A stretch of DNA of 7,888 nt, taken from positions 1-7,888 of the forward strand of contig JAFUPE010000010.1 of NCBI GenBank assembly GCA_017481395.1. The letters run 5' to 3'. Of this stretch, positions 1 to 5,732 are shown piece by piece. Position 1 is the stretch's first letter; each line of letters opens with the position of its first letter. Both the position numbers and the translations under genes were made by a program. Source of the stretch: Ruminococcus sp. Lineage in GTDB: Bacteria > Bacillota_A > Clostridia > Oscillospirales > Acutalibacteraceae. Below the pieces are notes generated by a model. That model saw only the letters and a list, made by a program, of their open reading frames with translations. It ran no database searches and was not told where the DNA came from.

Positions 1-3000
1 CAGTTCCCGGTTACTACTACCGTATGGAAAGTGCTACACAGTACATCAACTGCACAGCTTGCGGTAACACACTTGCAACTGATAAGAAGATGTTCAAGAA
101 CTACATGATGCAGTCTCTTAAGTTCTGGGCAGAAGAGTACCACGTTGACGGCTTCCGTTTCGACCTTATGGGTGCTCACGATTACCAGATTATGAACGAA
201 ATCCGTTCTATGTTCGACGGCATGTATGGCGGCGAAGGCAAGAAGATCATCATGTATGGTGAGCCTTGGACAGGTACAGGCGGCTTCTCAGGTCTTAATG
301 CTGCTAACCAGTGTACTATCAACAACGCTGCAAAGCTTGCCGAAAGAATCGGTTGCTTCAACGACACAACAAGAGATGCTATCCAGAAGTGGTTCAAGAG
401 TGATGTACAGGCAAATCTTGCTACTGTAAAAGCAGGTATCACTTCTACAACCAAGTCGGGTCTTAAGCCTAACAAGTCTCTTACATACTTTGACTGCCAC
501 GACGGTGTAACATGGTGGGATAACATTCAGGCTTCTAACGGCAAGCAGTATGATTCTACAAATGCTTCCCATACAATGAAGCTCAGAACCTCCATGACAT
601 ATCTCTTTACATCTCAGGGCGTTCCCTTTATGCTTGCAGGTACAGAGTTTGCACGTACAAAGTACGGCAACGGTAACTCCTACAACTTAGGCGATGTCAA
701 CGCATTTGACTGGATGAGAATTGAAACTTACGCAACAGAGGTTGCATACGTTAAGGGCCTTCGTGAAATCAGAAATGCCTTCAGCCCCTTCCGTTCTTCT
801 TCAAATGTTGTTAACCCCTCTTATATTTCTACAAGCTCCAACGTTATTGCTTATACACTTAATAACTCTAAGGCCGGCGAGTGGTCAAAGGCTCTTGTTA
901 TTATGAATAACGGCTCTGCTTCTTCCGTAACACTTCCCAGTGGTACATGGACAGTTGTTGCTGACGGCACAAAGGCAGGCCTTGTATCTCTCGGCACAGC
1001 AAGTGGCTCTTACAGCATTCCTGCTAACGGCTCTGCAATTCTTGTTCAGGGCGAAACAACAGCTACATCTGCAACTTATGAGAAGGTTACAGTTAAGCAT
1101 GTAGCTGACGGCAAGACAATCAAGACTACAGAATCCCTCTACGCAGTAGGCGACACATGGCGTGCAGTTCCCGATAACTACACAATGTTTAATCACAACG
1201 TTAAGTCTATCGAGTCTAACGCAGGCACAAAGCTTGGCAACACCTACTACGGCACTGTTGAGGCAGGCAAGGATGTAGTTGTTACTATCACTTACGAAAG
1301 CTTTAACACTGACGGTTACGTAACAATCAAGTACGTTGACGAAAAGGGTGCTTCTATTTCTCAGGACATCACATTCCGTATGCTTGATGGCGAAGAGTTT
1401 AACCTTCCTTTCTCCAACGTATCAGGTTACGAACTCGTTTCTTCCAAGTATCCTGCTAACTACAAGGGTACATTCGATTCCTCAAATCCTGCTACTATTA
1501 CATTCGTATACAAGCAGCTCGAGGTTGAAAGCATCGACGTTTATTATTACAACACCAAGTGGGGTAATAACGTAGGTATGTACGCATACACTGACTCTGA
1601 GGATAAGCCTCTCGGTGCATGGGGCGAAAAGGCTCAGCGTATGACAAAGGTTACCGACGCTTCCGAGCTTCCTAAGGGCGAAACAGTAGGTAACTGGTAC
1701 AAGAAGTCTATTTCCGATGATAACTCTAAGCTTGATTATCACATTACAAGCTGTAACGTAATGTTCCACAATATGGGTCAGGGCGAACAGGAGCCTTTAA
1801 ACGGTGAGCCCGGCTATGTTGCATCCGGTACAGTTTACATCAAGAACAAGGTGTTAAGCTTCAATACCGATATCGTTGTTTCTCATATTGATGCAGAAAC
1901 AGGCGAGAAGCTTGCTGATGACGAGCGTATCTCCTTCACTAATGTTTCTCTTAAGGATACTTACGAGACAAAGGCTAAGGAAGGCTTCGGCGAGGTTATC
2001 GTTCCCACAAACGCAAAGGGTAACGTAGTTGCAGGTTCTATCTGCGTAGTTTACCTCTACGGTGAAAAGGAAGAAGTACCTACAACAACAGTTACAGAGC
2101 CTGCTTCTTCCGAGGTTCCCACATCCGGCACAACAGAGCCTGCTTCCTCTGAGGTTCCCACATCCGGCACAACAGAGCCTGCTTCTTCCGAGATTCCCTC
2201 AACTGTAGAGCCCGGCACAACAGCTACCAACCCCGGCGAGATTGTTGATCCTCTCTACCTCGGCGATGCAGATTTAAGCGGTGTTATCAACATCAAGGAC
2301 GTTACTCTTATCCAGAAGCATGCTGCACAGCTCCTTATGCTTGTAGGCGACAATGTTCTTTGTGCTGATGCATATACAGATAACGAAGTAAATATCAAGG
2401 ATGCTACAATTATCCAGAAGTACCTTGCTAAGTACGAAAATCTCGGTTATCCTGTTGGCGAAGCAATTCCCGGCACAGGCGAGTGGGTTACTTTACCTGT
2501 AATAACTCCCGCTACAACCGTTACTGTTGCTCCTTCAACAACAAAGGCTACTGAGGCTTCTACAACAGCAGAGCCTTCTGAGGTTATTACTACTACCGAG
2601 CCCACCACAGCTGAGCTCACAACAACAGAGCCTACTACAGCCGAGCTTACTACAGAGCCTACTACAGCAGAGCCTGTTATTACAGAGCCTTCTGAAATCG
2701 TAACTGACCCCTACGAGGATCCTACAGATCCTCCTGTATACGGTGAGGCAAAAACAGTTTACTTCTCCAATAATAAGTTTTGGCAGGGTGAAGTTTATGC
2801 TTACATCTGGGACGCTAATGATTACAAGCCTGCTGAGTGGCCGGGTCTTCCCATGACATTCGTTAAGACTAACGATTATGGTGAGAGCATTTTCTCTGTT
2901 GAAGTACCCGCAGGTATGACATATATCATCTTTACAGACGGTTCCAGCCAGTCTGTTGATATTGACCTTACCTTAGAGTCGCAGAACGGCTTCTACCTTA

Positions 3001-3053
3001 CAGATGCTGATGCTGAAGGCAAGTACGCTTACGGCACATATGATTTTGTATAA
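1..3053 (+). CDS. Dockerin-bearing modular pullulanase (GH13), 5'-truncated
   Basis: Secreted alpha-1,6 debranching enzyme acting on starch/pullulan; the reading frame is open from base 3, so the start, signal peptide and N-terminal domains lie outside the window. Numbering from Met at base 24: the pullulanase signature PGYYYR precedes it; DGFRFDLMG gives nucleophile D47, YGEPW gives acid/base E80, and CHDG gives the third carboxylate D160. GTEFARTK plus NSYN around 205-225 is also pullulanase-like. An all-beta C-terminal domain runs to about 345. Then come MucBP-like repeats (about 351-425, 430-499, 615-681), a starch-binding-like module (501-609), a TEPASSEVPTSG linker, a type I dockerin (746-810), a second TEPTTAEL linker and a CBM26-like module (910-1009). 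There is no LPXTG sorting motif, so attachment is probably via dockerin-cohesin pairing. Lysine is almost always AAG, unlike the downstream genes, which suggests high expression. The family is sure; exact substrate preference is inferred. Confidence 0.93.
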   Translation, partial: VPGYYYRMESATQYINCTACGNTLATDKKMFKNYMMQSLKFWAEEYHVDGFRFDLMGAHDYQIMNEIRSMFDGMYGGEGKKIIMYGEPWTGTGGFSGLNAANQCTINNAAKLAERIGCFNDTTRDAIQKWFKSDVQANLATVKAGITSTTKSGLKPNKSLTYFDCHDGVTWWDNIQASNGKQYDSTNASHTMKLRTSMTYLFTSQGVPFMLAGTEFARTKYGNGNSYNLGDVNAFDWMRIETYATEVAYVKGLREIRNAFSPFRSSSNVVNPSYISTSSNVIAYTLNNSKAGEWSKALVIMNNGSASSVTLPSGTWTVVADGTKAGLVSLGTASGSYSIPANGSAILVQGETTATSATYEKVTVKHVADGKTIKTTESLYAVGDTWRAVPDNYTMFNHNVKSIESNAGTKLGNTYYGTVEAGKDVVVTITYESFNTDGYVTIKYVDEKGASISQDITFRMLDGEEFNLPFSNVSGYELVSSKYPANYKGTFDSSNPATITFVYKQLEVESIDVYYYNTKWGNNVGMYAYTDSEDKPLGAWGEKAQRMTKVTDASELPKGETVGNWYKKSISDDNSKLDYHITSCNVMFHNMGQGEQEPLNGEPGYVASGTVYIKNKVLSFNTDIVVSHIDAETGEKLADDERISFTNVSLKDTYETKAKEGFGEVIVPTNAKGNVVAGSICVVYLYGEKEEVPTTTVTEPASSEVPTSGTTEPASSEVPTSGTTEPASSEIPSTVEPGTTATNPGEIVDPLYLGDADLSGVINIKDVTLIQKHAAQLLMLVGDNVLCADAYTDNEVNIKDATIIQKYLAKYENLGYPVGEAIPGTGEWVTLPVITPATTVTVAPSTTKATEASTTAEPSEVITTTEPTTAELTTTEPTTAELTTEPTTAEPVITEPSEIVTDPYEDPTDPPVYGEAKTVYFSNNKFWQGEVYAYIWDANDYKPAEWPGLPMTFVKTNDYGESIFSVEVPAGMTYIIFTDGSSQSVDIDLTLESQNGFYLTDADAEGKYAYGTYDFV
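1524..1850 (+). other. Internal starch-binding-like module of the pullulanase (CBM26-like)
   Basis: Residues about 501-609 begin VYYYNTKWGNNVGMYAYTD, contain GAWGEKAQRM and NWYKK, and then MFHNMGQGEQ. That order (aromatic strand, W-containing turn, G-W-Y strand, [IM]F-x-[ND]-x-G-x-x-Q) resembles starch-binding CBM25/26 modules. It is inserted between MucBP-like repeats 2 and 3. The assignment is by pattern only and is weaker than for the C-terminal module. Confidence 0.5.
2094..2198 (+). repeat. 39-bp tandem repeat encoding a Thr/Ser/Pro/Glu linker
   Basis: Two full 39-bp units (2094-2132 and 2133-2171) and a partial third (2172-2198) encode TEPASSEVPTSGT-type 13-residue repeats. Copies differ mainly at synonymous third positions (tcttcc versus tcctct), with one Val-to-Ile change in the last. 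The repeat forms a flexible, possibly glycosylated spacer between the third MucBP-like repeat and the dockerin. Confidence 0.9.
2256..2460 (+). other. Type I dockerin domain within the pullulanase
   Basis: Two duplicated calcium-binding loop-helix segments are visible. The first is GDADLSGVINIKDVTLIQKH (residues 747-766), with D748, D750, S752, N756 and D759 in the usual positions. The second starts at D782 (DAYTDNEVNIKDATIIQKY), with D782, D786, N790 and D793. In loop 2 the usual second Asp is Y784, a departure from consensus. The domain would bind a cohesin, as in R. bromii amylosomes. It sits between two linkers rather than at the protein end. Confidence 0.93.
2592..2675 (+). repeat. 30-bp tandem repeat encoding a Thr/Glu/Pro linker
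   Basis: Units 2592-2621 and 2622-2651 each encode TTEPTTAELT, and a shortened copy (2652-2675) encodes TEPTTAEP. The repeat forms the spacer between the dockerin and the C-terminal starch-binding module. It is unrelated in unit length to the first linker, although both are Thr/Glu/Pro-rich. Confidence 0.85.
2751..3050 (+). other. C-terminal starch-binding module, CBM26-like
   Basis: Residues about 910-1009 show KTVYFSNNKFWQGEVYAYIW, then EWPGLPMTFV, then VPAGMTYIIFTDGSSQSVDI. This is the characteristic CBM26 progression: FxN..W..VYAYxW, WPGxxM, and [IV]IFxxG..Q[ST]. It would tether the enzyme to granular starch. Confidence 0.8.
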
Positions 3054-3066
3054 AAATTAAATCTTT

Positions 3067-3097
3067 GAGGCTGTCTCATTGAGACAGCCTCTTTTTT
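3067..3097 (+). terminator. Rho-independent terminator of the pullulanase gene
   Basis: An 11-bp perfect stem, GAGGCTGTCTC (3067-3077) with GAGACAGCCTC (3081-3091), has a 3-nt loop and is followed by TTTTTT (3092-3097). It lies 13 bp after the TAA stop. On the minus strand no immediate T run follows, so it works mainly for plus-strand transcripts. Confidence 0.93.
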
Positions 3098-3102
3098 ATG
3101 GC

Positions 3103-3139
3103 AACAGGCGACAGATATAATTCTGCCGCCTGTTATTTT
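3103..3139 (+). terminator. Second hairpin between convergent genes, possible backup terminator
   Basis: AACAGGCG (3103-3110) pairs with CGCCTGTT (3127-3134). Inside it CAGA (3112-3115) pairs with TCTG (3122-3125), leaving one A/C mismatch and a 6-nt loop. ATTTTT follows on the plus strand. On the minus strand no T run follows, so use as a terminator for the gene at 3173-3355 is less clear, although it is the nearest hairpin downstream of it. Confidence 0.6.
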
Positions 3140-3172
3140 TAAAATATTTGGTTTGTTCAATTTGTAAAAATG

Positions 3173-3355
3173 TCAGTTTTGTTTTCTTACAATCTTGTAT
3201 TCGTCATAAGGCGAGAAGTAATGACATTCAAAATCCGAGCCCTTAAGAAAATTTTCCATTTCGTCCTCGTCTAAATTAACCTCACATATATAGCAGTCAT
3301 AAACATCATCATACATATAGTGAGCACACATTTCACAGCAGGATACCTTTGACAT
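3173..3355 (-). CDS. Small cysteine-rich DUF6472-family-like protein
   Basis: A 60-residue acidic protein with paired cysteines: CCEMC near the N-terminus, DCYIC around residues 20-24, and a later C in the FECHYF segment. The run NLDEDEMENFL, the C-x-Y-F motif and the ending DEYKIVRKQN match what I recall of DUF6472, a short Clostridia family of unknown function. The cysteine spacing suggests a metal site, but this is inference. The start is supported by AAAGGAAG 7 nt upstream and a good promoter (3377-3405). It converges on the pullulanase gene and diverges from cotJA. It is cytosolic by appearance, with no signal peptide or membrane segment. Confidence 0.85.
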   Translation of the reverse strand: MSKVSCCEMCAHYMYDDVYDCYICEVNLDEDEMENFLKGSDFECHYFSPYDEYKIVRKQN

Positions 3356-3376
3356 TTTTTCACTTCCTTTTGCACT

Positions 3377-3405
3377 AGTTTACCATATACACGTTTTTTT
3401 GGCAA
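3377..3405 (-). promoter_or_regulatory. Sigma-A-type promoter for the minus-strand small gene
   Basis: Read on the minus strand, TTGCCA (complement of 3400-3405) and TAAACT (complement of 3377-3382) are separated by exactly 17 nt. The ribosome-binding site follows a few bases later, implying a short leader. It matches the housekeeping consensus well at -35 and moderately at -10. Confidence 0.6.
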
Positions 3406-3406
3406 G

Positions 3407-3435
3407 TAACAAATTAAAGTACTTCGGCATAGTAT
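3407..3435 (+). promoter_or_regulatory. Weak candidate sigma-E-like promoter for cotJABC
   Basis: CATAGTAT (3428-3435) resembles the sporulation sigma-E -10 consensus CATACAAT at six of eight positions. A 14-nt spacer would place TAACAAA (3407-3413) at -35, which fits poorly. No good housekeeping -35 lies upstream of TATAAA at 3433-3438. The B. subtilis cotJ operon is known to be sigma-E-dependent, which is why this is worth listing. Confidence 0.3.
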
Positions 3436-3452
3436 AAAGCGGCGGCAAACTA

Positions 3453-3461
3453 AGAAAGGAG
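3453..3461 (+). promoter_or_regulatory. Ribosome-binding site setting a TTG start for cotJA
   Basis: AGAAAGGAG lies 8 nt before TTG at 3470. The first in-frame ATG (3494) would cut off part of the N-terminus and has no comparable site, so the TTG start is preferred. Confidence 0.75.
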
Positions 3462-3469
3462 CAATAAAA

Positions 3470-3673
3470 TTGAAATCAACAGAACAAGAGCTTATGGCGT
3501 ATTACGGTCTTGCCCCATTTCCTAAGAAGACACCCGACGCCATGGCTTATATACCTTTTCAGCCAAATAACGCCGAAACTTACGCTGTGTTCAGAGGCTT
3601 TGAAGCAGGAACAATGTATAAATCCTTAGACAAGCCTTTCTGTCCGGATACTTGCGGAGGTAGTACGTTATGA
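3470..3673 (+). CDS. cotJA: Spore coat-associated protein CotJA
   Basis: A 67-residue small protein and first gene of a cotJA-cotJB-cotJC operon. The family signature is visible as AYIPFQ (residues 26-31) followed by GFEAGTMYKSLDKPF (43-57), matching the usual pattern of an aromatic/proline segment and then G-T-[ML]-[FY]-x-x-L-[DY]-x-P-F. In B. subtilis CotJA is needed with CotJC for assembly into the spore coat; that role is transferred by family. It starts with TTG behind a strong ribosome-binding site, and its TGA overlaps the ATG of cotJB in an ATGA junction, implying translational coupling. The C-terminal CPDTCGG tail adds two cysteines. Expression is probably mother-cell-specific during sporulation. 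Confidence 0.88.
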   Translation: MKSTEQELMAYYGLAPFPKKTPDAMAYIPFQPNNAETYAVFRGFEAGTMYKSLDKPFCPDTCGGSTL

Positions 3674-3912
3674 CAGGCCGAGACATTTTGCTGAAAAAGC
3701 TTTCCTCTTATGCTTTTGCATCCCATGAGCTAAAGCTTTTTCTTGACACTCATCCACAGGACAGAGAAACCTTAAAAAAGCTTGAGGAATATGAAGCTAA
3801 AGCCAAAGAGCTAAAAAAGGAATATGAAGAAAAATACGGACTTATTAATCGTAAGACAGACAACACATCATTCTGGTCTTGGGTAAACGACCCATGGCCT
3901 TGGGAGGGTTAA
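3670..3912 (+). CDS. cotJB: Spore coat protein CotJB
   Basis: An 80-residue, mostly helical and charged protein. Hallmarks are LFLDTHP (residues 23-29), a Lys/Glu-rich probable coiled-coil helix (about 35-57) and the C-terminal PWPWEG (75-80), all typical of CotJB. The gene overlaps cotJA by 4 bp and has GGAGGT (3656-3661) 8 nt before its ATG. It ends 4 bp before cotJC. Length agrees with family members. It is the middle component of the coat operon; its biochemical role is not well defined even in Bacillus. Confidence 0.92.
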   Translation: MTGRDILLKKLSSYAFASHELKLFLDTHPQDRETLKKLEEYEAKAKELKKEYEEKYGLINRKTDNTSFWSWVNDPWPWEG

Positions 3913-3916
3913 GCCA

Positions 3917-4537
3917 ATGTTTGTATATGAAAAGAGACTTCAGTATCCTATTAAAATTAAACAGACAAATCCTAAGCTTGCCAAGATAATTATAACTCAG
4001 TATGGCGGCCCCGACGGCGAATTGGGTGCTTCCTTAAGATATTTAAGCCAGCGATTTTCGATGCCTGTTCCCGAGCTCAAAGCTACCCTTACCGACATCG
4101 GCGTTGAAGAATTAAGCCATCTTGAAATGATTGGAACCATCGTTTACCAGCTTACAAAAAACTTAACTGAAGCCCAGATTAAAGAAGCTGGCTTTGATGC
4201 CTACTTTGTAGACCACACCGCAGGCGTTTATCCTCAGGCGGCAGCAGGCGTGCCCTATACAGCCGCCGCGATGCAGGTTAAGGGCGACCCTATCGCCGAC
4301 CTTCACGAAGACTTAGCAGCAGAACAGAAGGCAAGAGTCACCTACGATAATATCCTCAGATTCTGCGACGACCCCGATGTTATAGACCCTATCCGCTTCT
4401 TGAGAGAGCGAGAGGTTGTTCACTATCAGCGTTTTGGTGAAAACTTAAGAATCCTCACTGATAAGCTGGACTCTAAGAATTTTTATGCCTTCAACCCCTC
4501 TTTTGACAAAAAGTGCTTTAAAAAAGACAATAAATAA
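3917..4537 (+). CDS. cotJC: Spore coat protein CotJC, manganese-catalase family
   Basis: A 206-residue four-helix-bundle protein of the dimanganese catalase family, expected to decompose hydrogen peroxide or act structurally in the spore coat. Probable metal ligands are all present: E35 in GELGASLRYL, E65 and H68 in EELSHLE, E136 in DLAAEQKAR, and H169 in REREVVHYQRF (with E166 three residues before). These line up with the E-E-H-E-H set of Lactobacillus plantarum manganese catalase. The protein is shorter than that enzyme and lacks its long C-terminal tail, as is usual for CotJC. GGGAGGG (3902-3908) inside the end of cotJB is the ribosome-binding site. It is the last gene before a terminator, so the operon is complete. 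Confidence 0.96.
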   Translation: MFVYEKRLQYPIKIKQTNPKLAKIIITQYGGPDGELGASLRYLSQRFSMPVPELKATLTDIGVEELSHLEMIGTIVYQLTKNLTEAQIKEAGFDAYFVDHTAGVYPQAAAGVPYTAAAMQVKGDPIADLHEDLAAEQKARVTYDNILRFCDDPDVIDPIRFLREREVVHYQRFGENLRILTDKLDSKNFYAFNPSFDKKCFKKDNK

Positions 4538-4556
4538 TATCTTGCTGTAGCCAGCA

Positions 4557-4583
4557 AAAGCCGCCTTTGAAGGCGGCTTTTTT
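4557..4583 (+). terminator. Rho-independent terminator of cotJABC
   Basis: GCCGCCT (4560-4566) pairs with AGGCGGC (4571-4577) around a TTGA loop and is followed by TTTTTT (4578-4583). The flanking AAA/TTT extends the stem. It sits 19 bp after the cotJC stop. The A run on the 5' side means it could also work in reverse. Confidence 0.93.
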
Positions 4584-4613
4584 CTATGGTGAGTTTTCCT
4601 GATCAAAGTCCAT

Positions 4614-4641
4614 ATTTCTGGACATATGATGATTTATAATA
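4614..4641 (+). promoter_or_regulatory. Promoter-like element before the gene at 4666
   Basis: It contains a perfect TATAAT (4635-4640) preceded by ACATATGATGATT. No good -35 is seen 16-18 nt upstream (ATATTT at 4612-4617). The same arrangement, ATTT-x-x-G-x-AC-A-x-ATGATGA then TATAATA, recurs upstream of acpP at 5723-5749. A transcript starting about 7 nt after the -10 would begin just before the ribosome-binding site. Confidence 0.55.
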
Positions 4642-4665
4642 TAGTTGAAGAAAGGTGGGAAGAAA

Positions 4666-5094
4666 ATGAGTAACACAGGAAAAATATCAATCACTCCCGA
4701 AATGGCTCAAAGCATTGCGGTGGCAGACAATAACATCCTTCATATATCAAAACTTGAGGATTTAAGACAAACTTTTACCGAAAACAGCACAGATAAATAC
4801 CTTGCGGAAATCTTTGCTAAAACTTCCAATCAGACGGGTAAGCTTTTTCATATGGTAGATGACCCTGAAAGTAGCTTTGAGGAAAACGAAAAATATCTTG
4901 AAGAAAGCAACCTCTGGTGGGATTTTTATATAGAGCTTTTTGAAGAAATCAAGGCAAGGCTCATTAAATCAAATGAAGAAAACGGTACAGCTTATGTTAC
5001 AGAGGATGCAAGTTTCAGGAAAATTGCCACACCTTTTATGGATCGTCACGGTTATAGGGACGGCTGTGGTTGGTGGATAAAACAAGAAGATTAA
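4666..5094 (+). CDS. Unrecognised 142-residue acidic protein
   Basis: I do not recognise this family. The protein is acidic, with no signal peptide or membrane segment. It has a predicted helical middle (about residues 30-105) rich in Glu/Lys and the aromatic run NLWWDFYIELFEEI, ending in a compact C-terminal motif, DRHGYRDGCGWWIKQED. The start is ATG at 4666, because AAAGGTGG (4651-4658) sits 7 nt upstream; an in-frame TTG at 4645 would put that site inside the coding region and lie too close to TATAAT. It is separated from cotJ by a terminator, so it has its own promoter. The next gene follows after 19 bp with its own ribosome-binding site, suggesting a two-gene operon. Confidence 0.75.
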   Translation: MSNTGKISITPEMAQSIAVADNNILHISKLEDLRQTFTENSTDKYLAEIFAKTSNQTGKLFHMVDDPESSFEENEKYLEESNLWWDFYIELFEEIKARLIKSNEENGTAYVTEDASFRKIATPFMDRHGYRDGCGWWIKQED

Positions 5095-5113
5095 ATATAA
5101 GGAGTGGGACATA

Positions 5114-5296
5114 ATGTGTGTAAATGACATTAGAAATTTCAATGGTAAGATTATTACGGGAGATTATATAGATATTGATAAAATTCCTGATTTCAATTTC
5201 CGTCTGCTTTGTGATTATATCGAGTTGCAGTTGCTTTGCGGAAGAAAGGCTGACGATATATCCAACGAGGAAATTATGATGTTTAAAGCTTCATAA
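5114..5296 (+). CDS. Unrecognised 60-residue small protein
   Basis: The family is not recognised. AAGGAG (5099-5104) lies 9 nt before the ATG. The product is soluble and acidic, with GKIITGDYIDIDKIPDF in the N-terminal half and a predicted helix, NFRLLCDYIELQLLCG, followed by a short acidic tail. Codon choice looks coding, and the gene lies 19 bp after the 142-residue gene, so the two are probably co-transcribed. Immediately after its TAA another good ribosome-binding site (AAGGAGG, 5295-5301) leads into a degenerate region. It could be a partner of the upstream protein, but nothing in the sequence proves it. Confidence 0.65.
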   Translation: MCVNDIRNFNGKIITGDYIDIDKIPDFNFRLLCDYIELQLLCGRKADDISNEEIMMFKAS

Positions 5297-5308
5297 GGAG
5301 GCGTAATT

Positions 5309-5601
5309 ATGGGTGATTTGAGGTTATGTGCCGCAGAATCAGACTTGAGGTATATTCTGCCGGAGGTATGGTCTCTTAAAGTCAGGCGGATACACAGGCC
5401 ACGCGTGGTTGTATATCTTTGACCCACAAGTGCAAAGCGACAATATTGATGCAAGCTATTATTATTTCGGCAAAACCTATAGTCAGCTCAACTCAATGTA
5501 CAATTGCGGACGGCGAAGGAGAAACAACCGTTACTGCTACACTTAACGGCCCGAATGGGATTTGCGAGAGTTCTTCTATACATATAACTGTAATTGAAGG
5601 T
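5309..5601 (+). pseudogene. Degenerate coding remnant with an Ig-like tract
   Basis: AAGGAGG (5295-5301) is 7 nt before ATG 5309, which opens a 37-codon frame ending at TGA 5420-5422. Coding-like sequence then continues in other frames. From 5349 to 5505 a second frame reads LLKSGGYTGHAWLYIFDP and then DASYYYFGKTYSQLNSM. From 5500 to 5601 a third frame reads ADGEGETTVTATLNG and ends in HITVIEG, a pattern resembling the last strands of a bacterial Ig-like (Big_2) domain. Switching among three frames within 300 bp suggests a decayed or frameshifted secreted protein. A genuine 37-residue peptide remains possible because its ribosome-binding site is excellent. Codons 4-12 and 13-21 form an imperfect 27-bp duplication (DLRLCAAES/DLRYILPEV). 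Confidence 0.42.
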
Positions 5602-5647
5602 ATTGATGGTGGTGTTGCCAATAAGGTGTGGCCTGGCTGGCATTTAA

Positions 5648-5695
5648 ACAATAGGCTTCCGAGTAAAATCGGAAGCCTATTGTGTTATTATTTTG
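5648..5695 (+). terminator. Long perfect hairpin, probable terminator
   Basis: ACAATAGGCTTCCGA (5648-5662) pairs perfectly with TCGGAAGCCTATTGT (5669-5683) around the loop GTAAAA, giving a 15-bp stem. It is followed by T-rich but interrupted sequence, GTTATTATTTT. It probably ends transcription from the 4666-5296 operon and insulates acpP. An unusually long AT-flanked stem with a weak T tract leaves other roles possible. Confidence 0.7.
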
Positions 5696-5732
5696 GAACG
5701 CTTTTGGAACTCATTTGGTAAGATTTGGGAAC
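5692..5732 (+). promoter_or_regulatory. Four TTTGG direct repeats at about 11-bp spacing, upstream of acpP
   Basis: TTTGG occurs at 5692, 5703, 5714 and 5724, with intervals of 11, 11 and 10 bp. The units are TTTGGAACGCT, TTTGGAACTCA, TTTGGTAAGA and TTTGGGAACA. The array ends 10 bp before TATAAT (5743-5748) and covers the expected -35 position. Spacing near one helical turn puts all copies on one face of the DNA, as in a cooperative regulator site. It does not match the FapR palindrome. The regulator is unknown. Confidence 0.5.

Noticed and set aside
182..526. Minus-strand and alternate-frame reading frames inside the pullulanase and fab genes
   Set aside because: They are shadows of strongly coding sequence with clear catalytic motifs; none has a ribosome-binding site or recognisable product.
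4645..4665. Upstream in-frame TTG start for the 142-residue gene
   Set aside because: It would place the only good ribosome-binding site inside the coding sequence and lies 5 nt after TATAAT; ATG at 4666 fits both signals.
5215..5454. Minus-strand 79-codon reading frame across 5215-5454
   Set aside because: It overlaps the end of a better-supported plus-strand gene, has no convincing ribosome-binding site and no recognisable motifs.
4557..5695. Insertion sequence or transposon between cotJC and acpP
   Set aside because: No transposase-like product and no terminal inverted repeats are seen; the hairpins at the two ends are unrelated in sequence and act as terminators.
5419..5721. A 100-codon plus-strand reading frame from 5419 as an intact gene
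   Set aside because: There is no ribosome-binding site before its ATG, the N-terminal part does not look coding, and its end reads through the 15-bp-stem hairpin into the TTTGG array. Only the 5500-5601 tract looks protein-like.
5692..5732. CRISPR-like array
   Set aside because: The repeat core is only 5-9 bp with 2-6 bp between copies; far too short for repeats and spacers.
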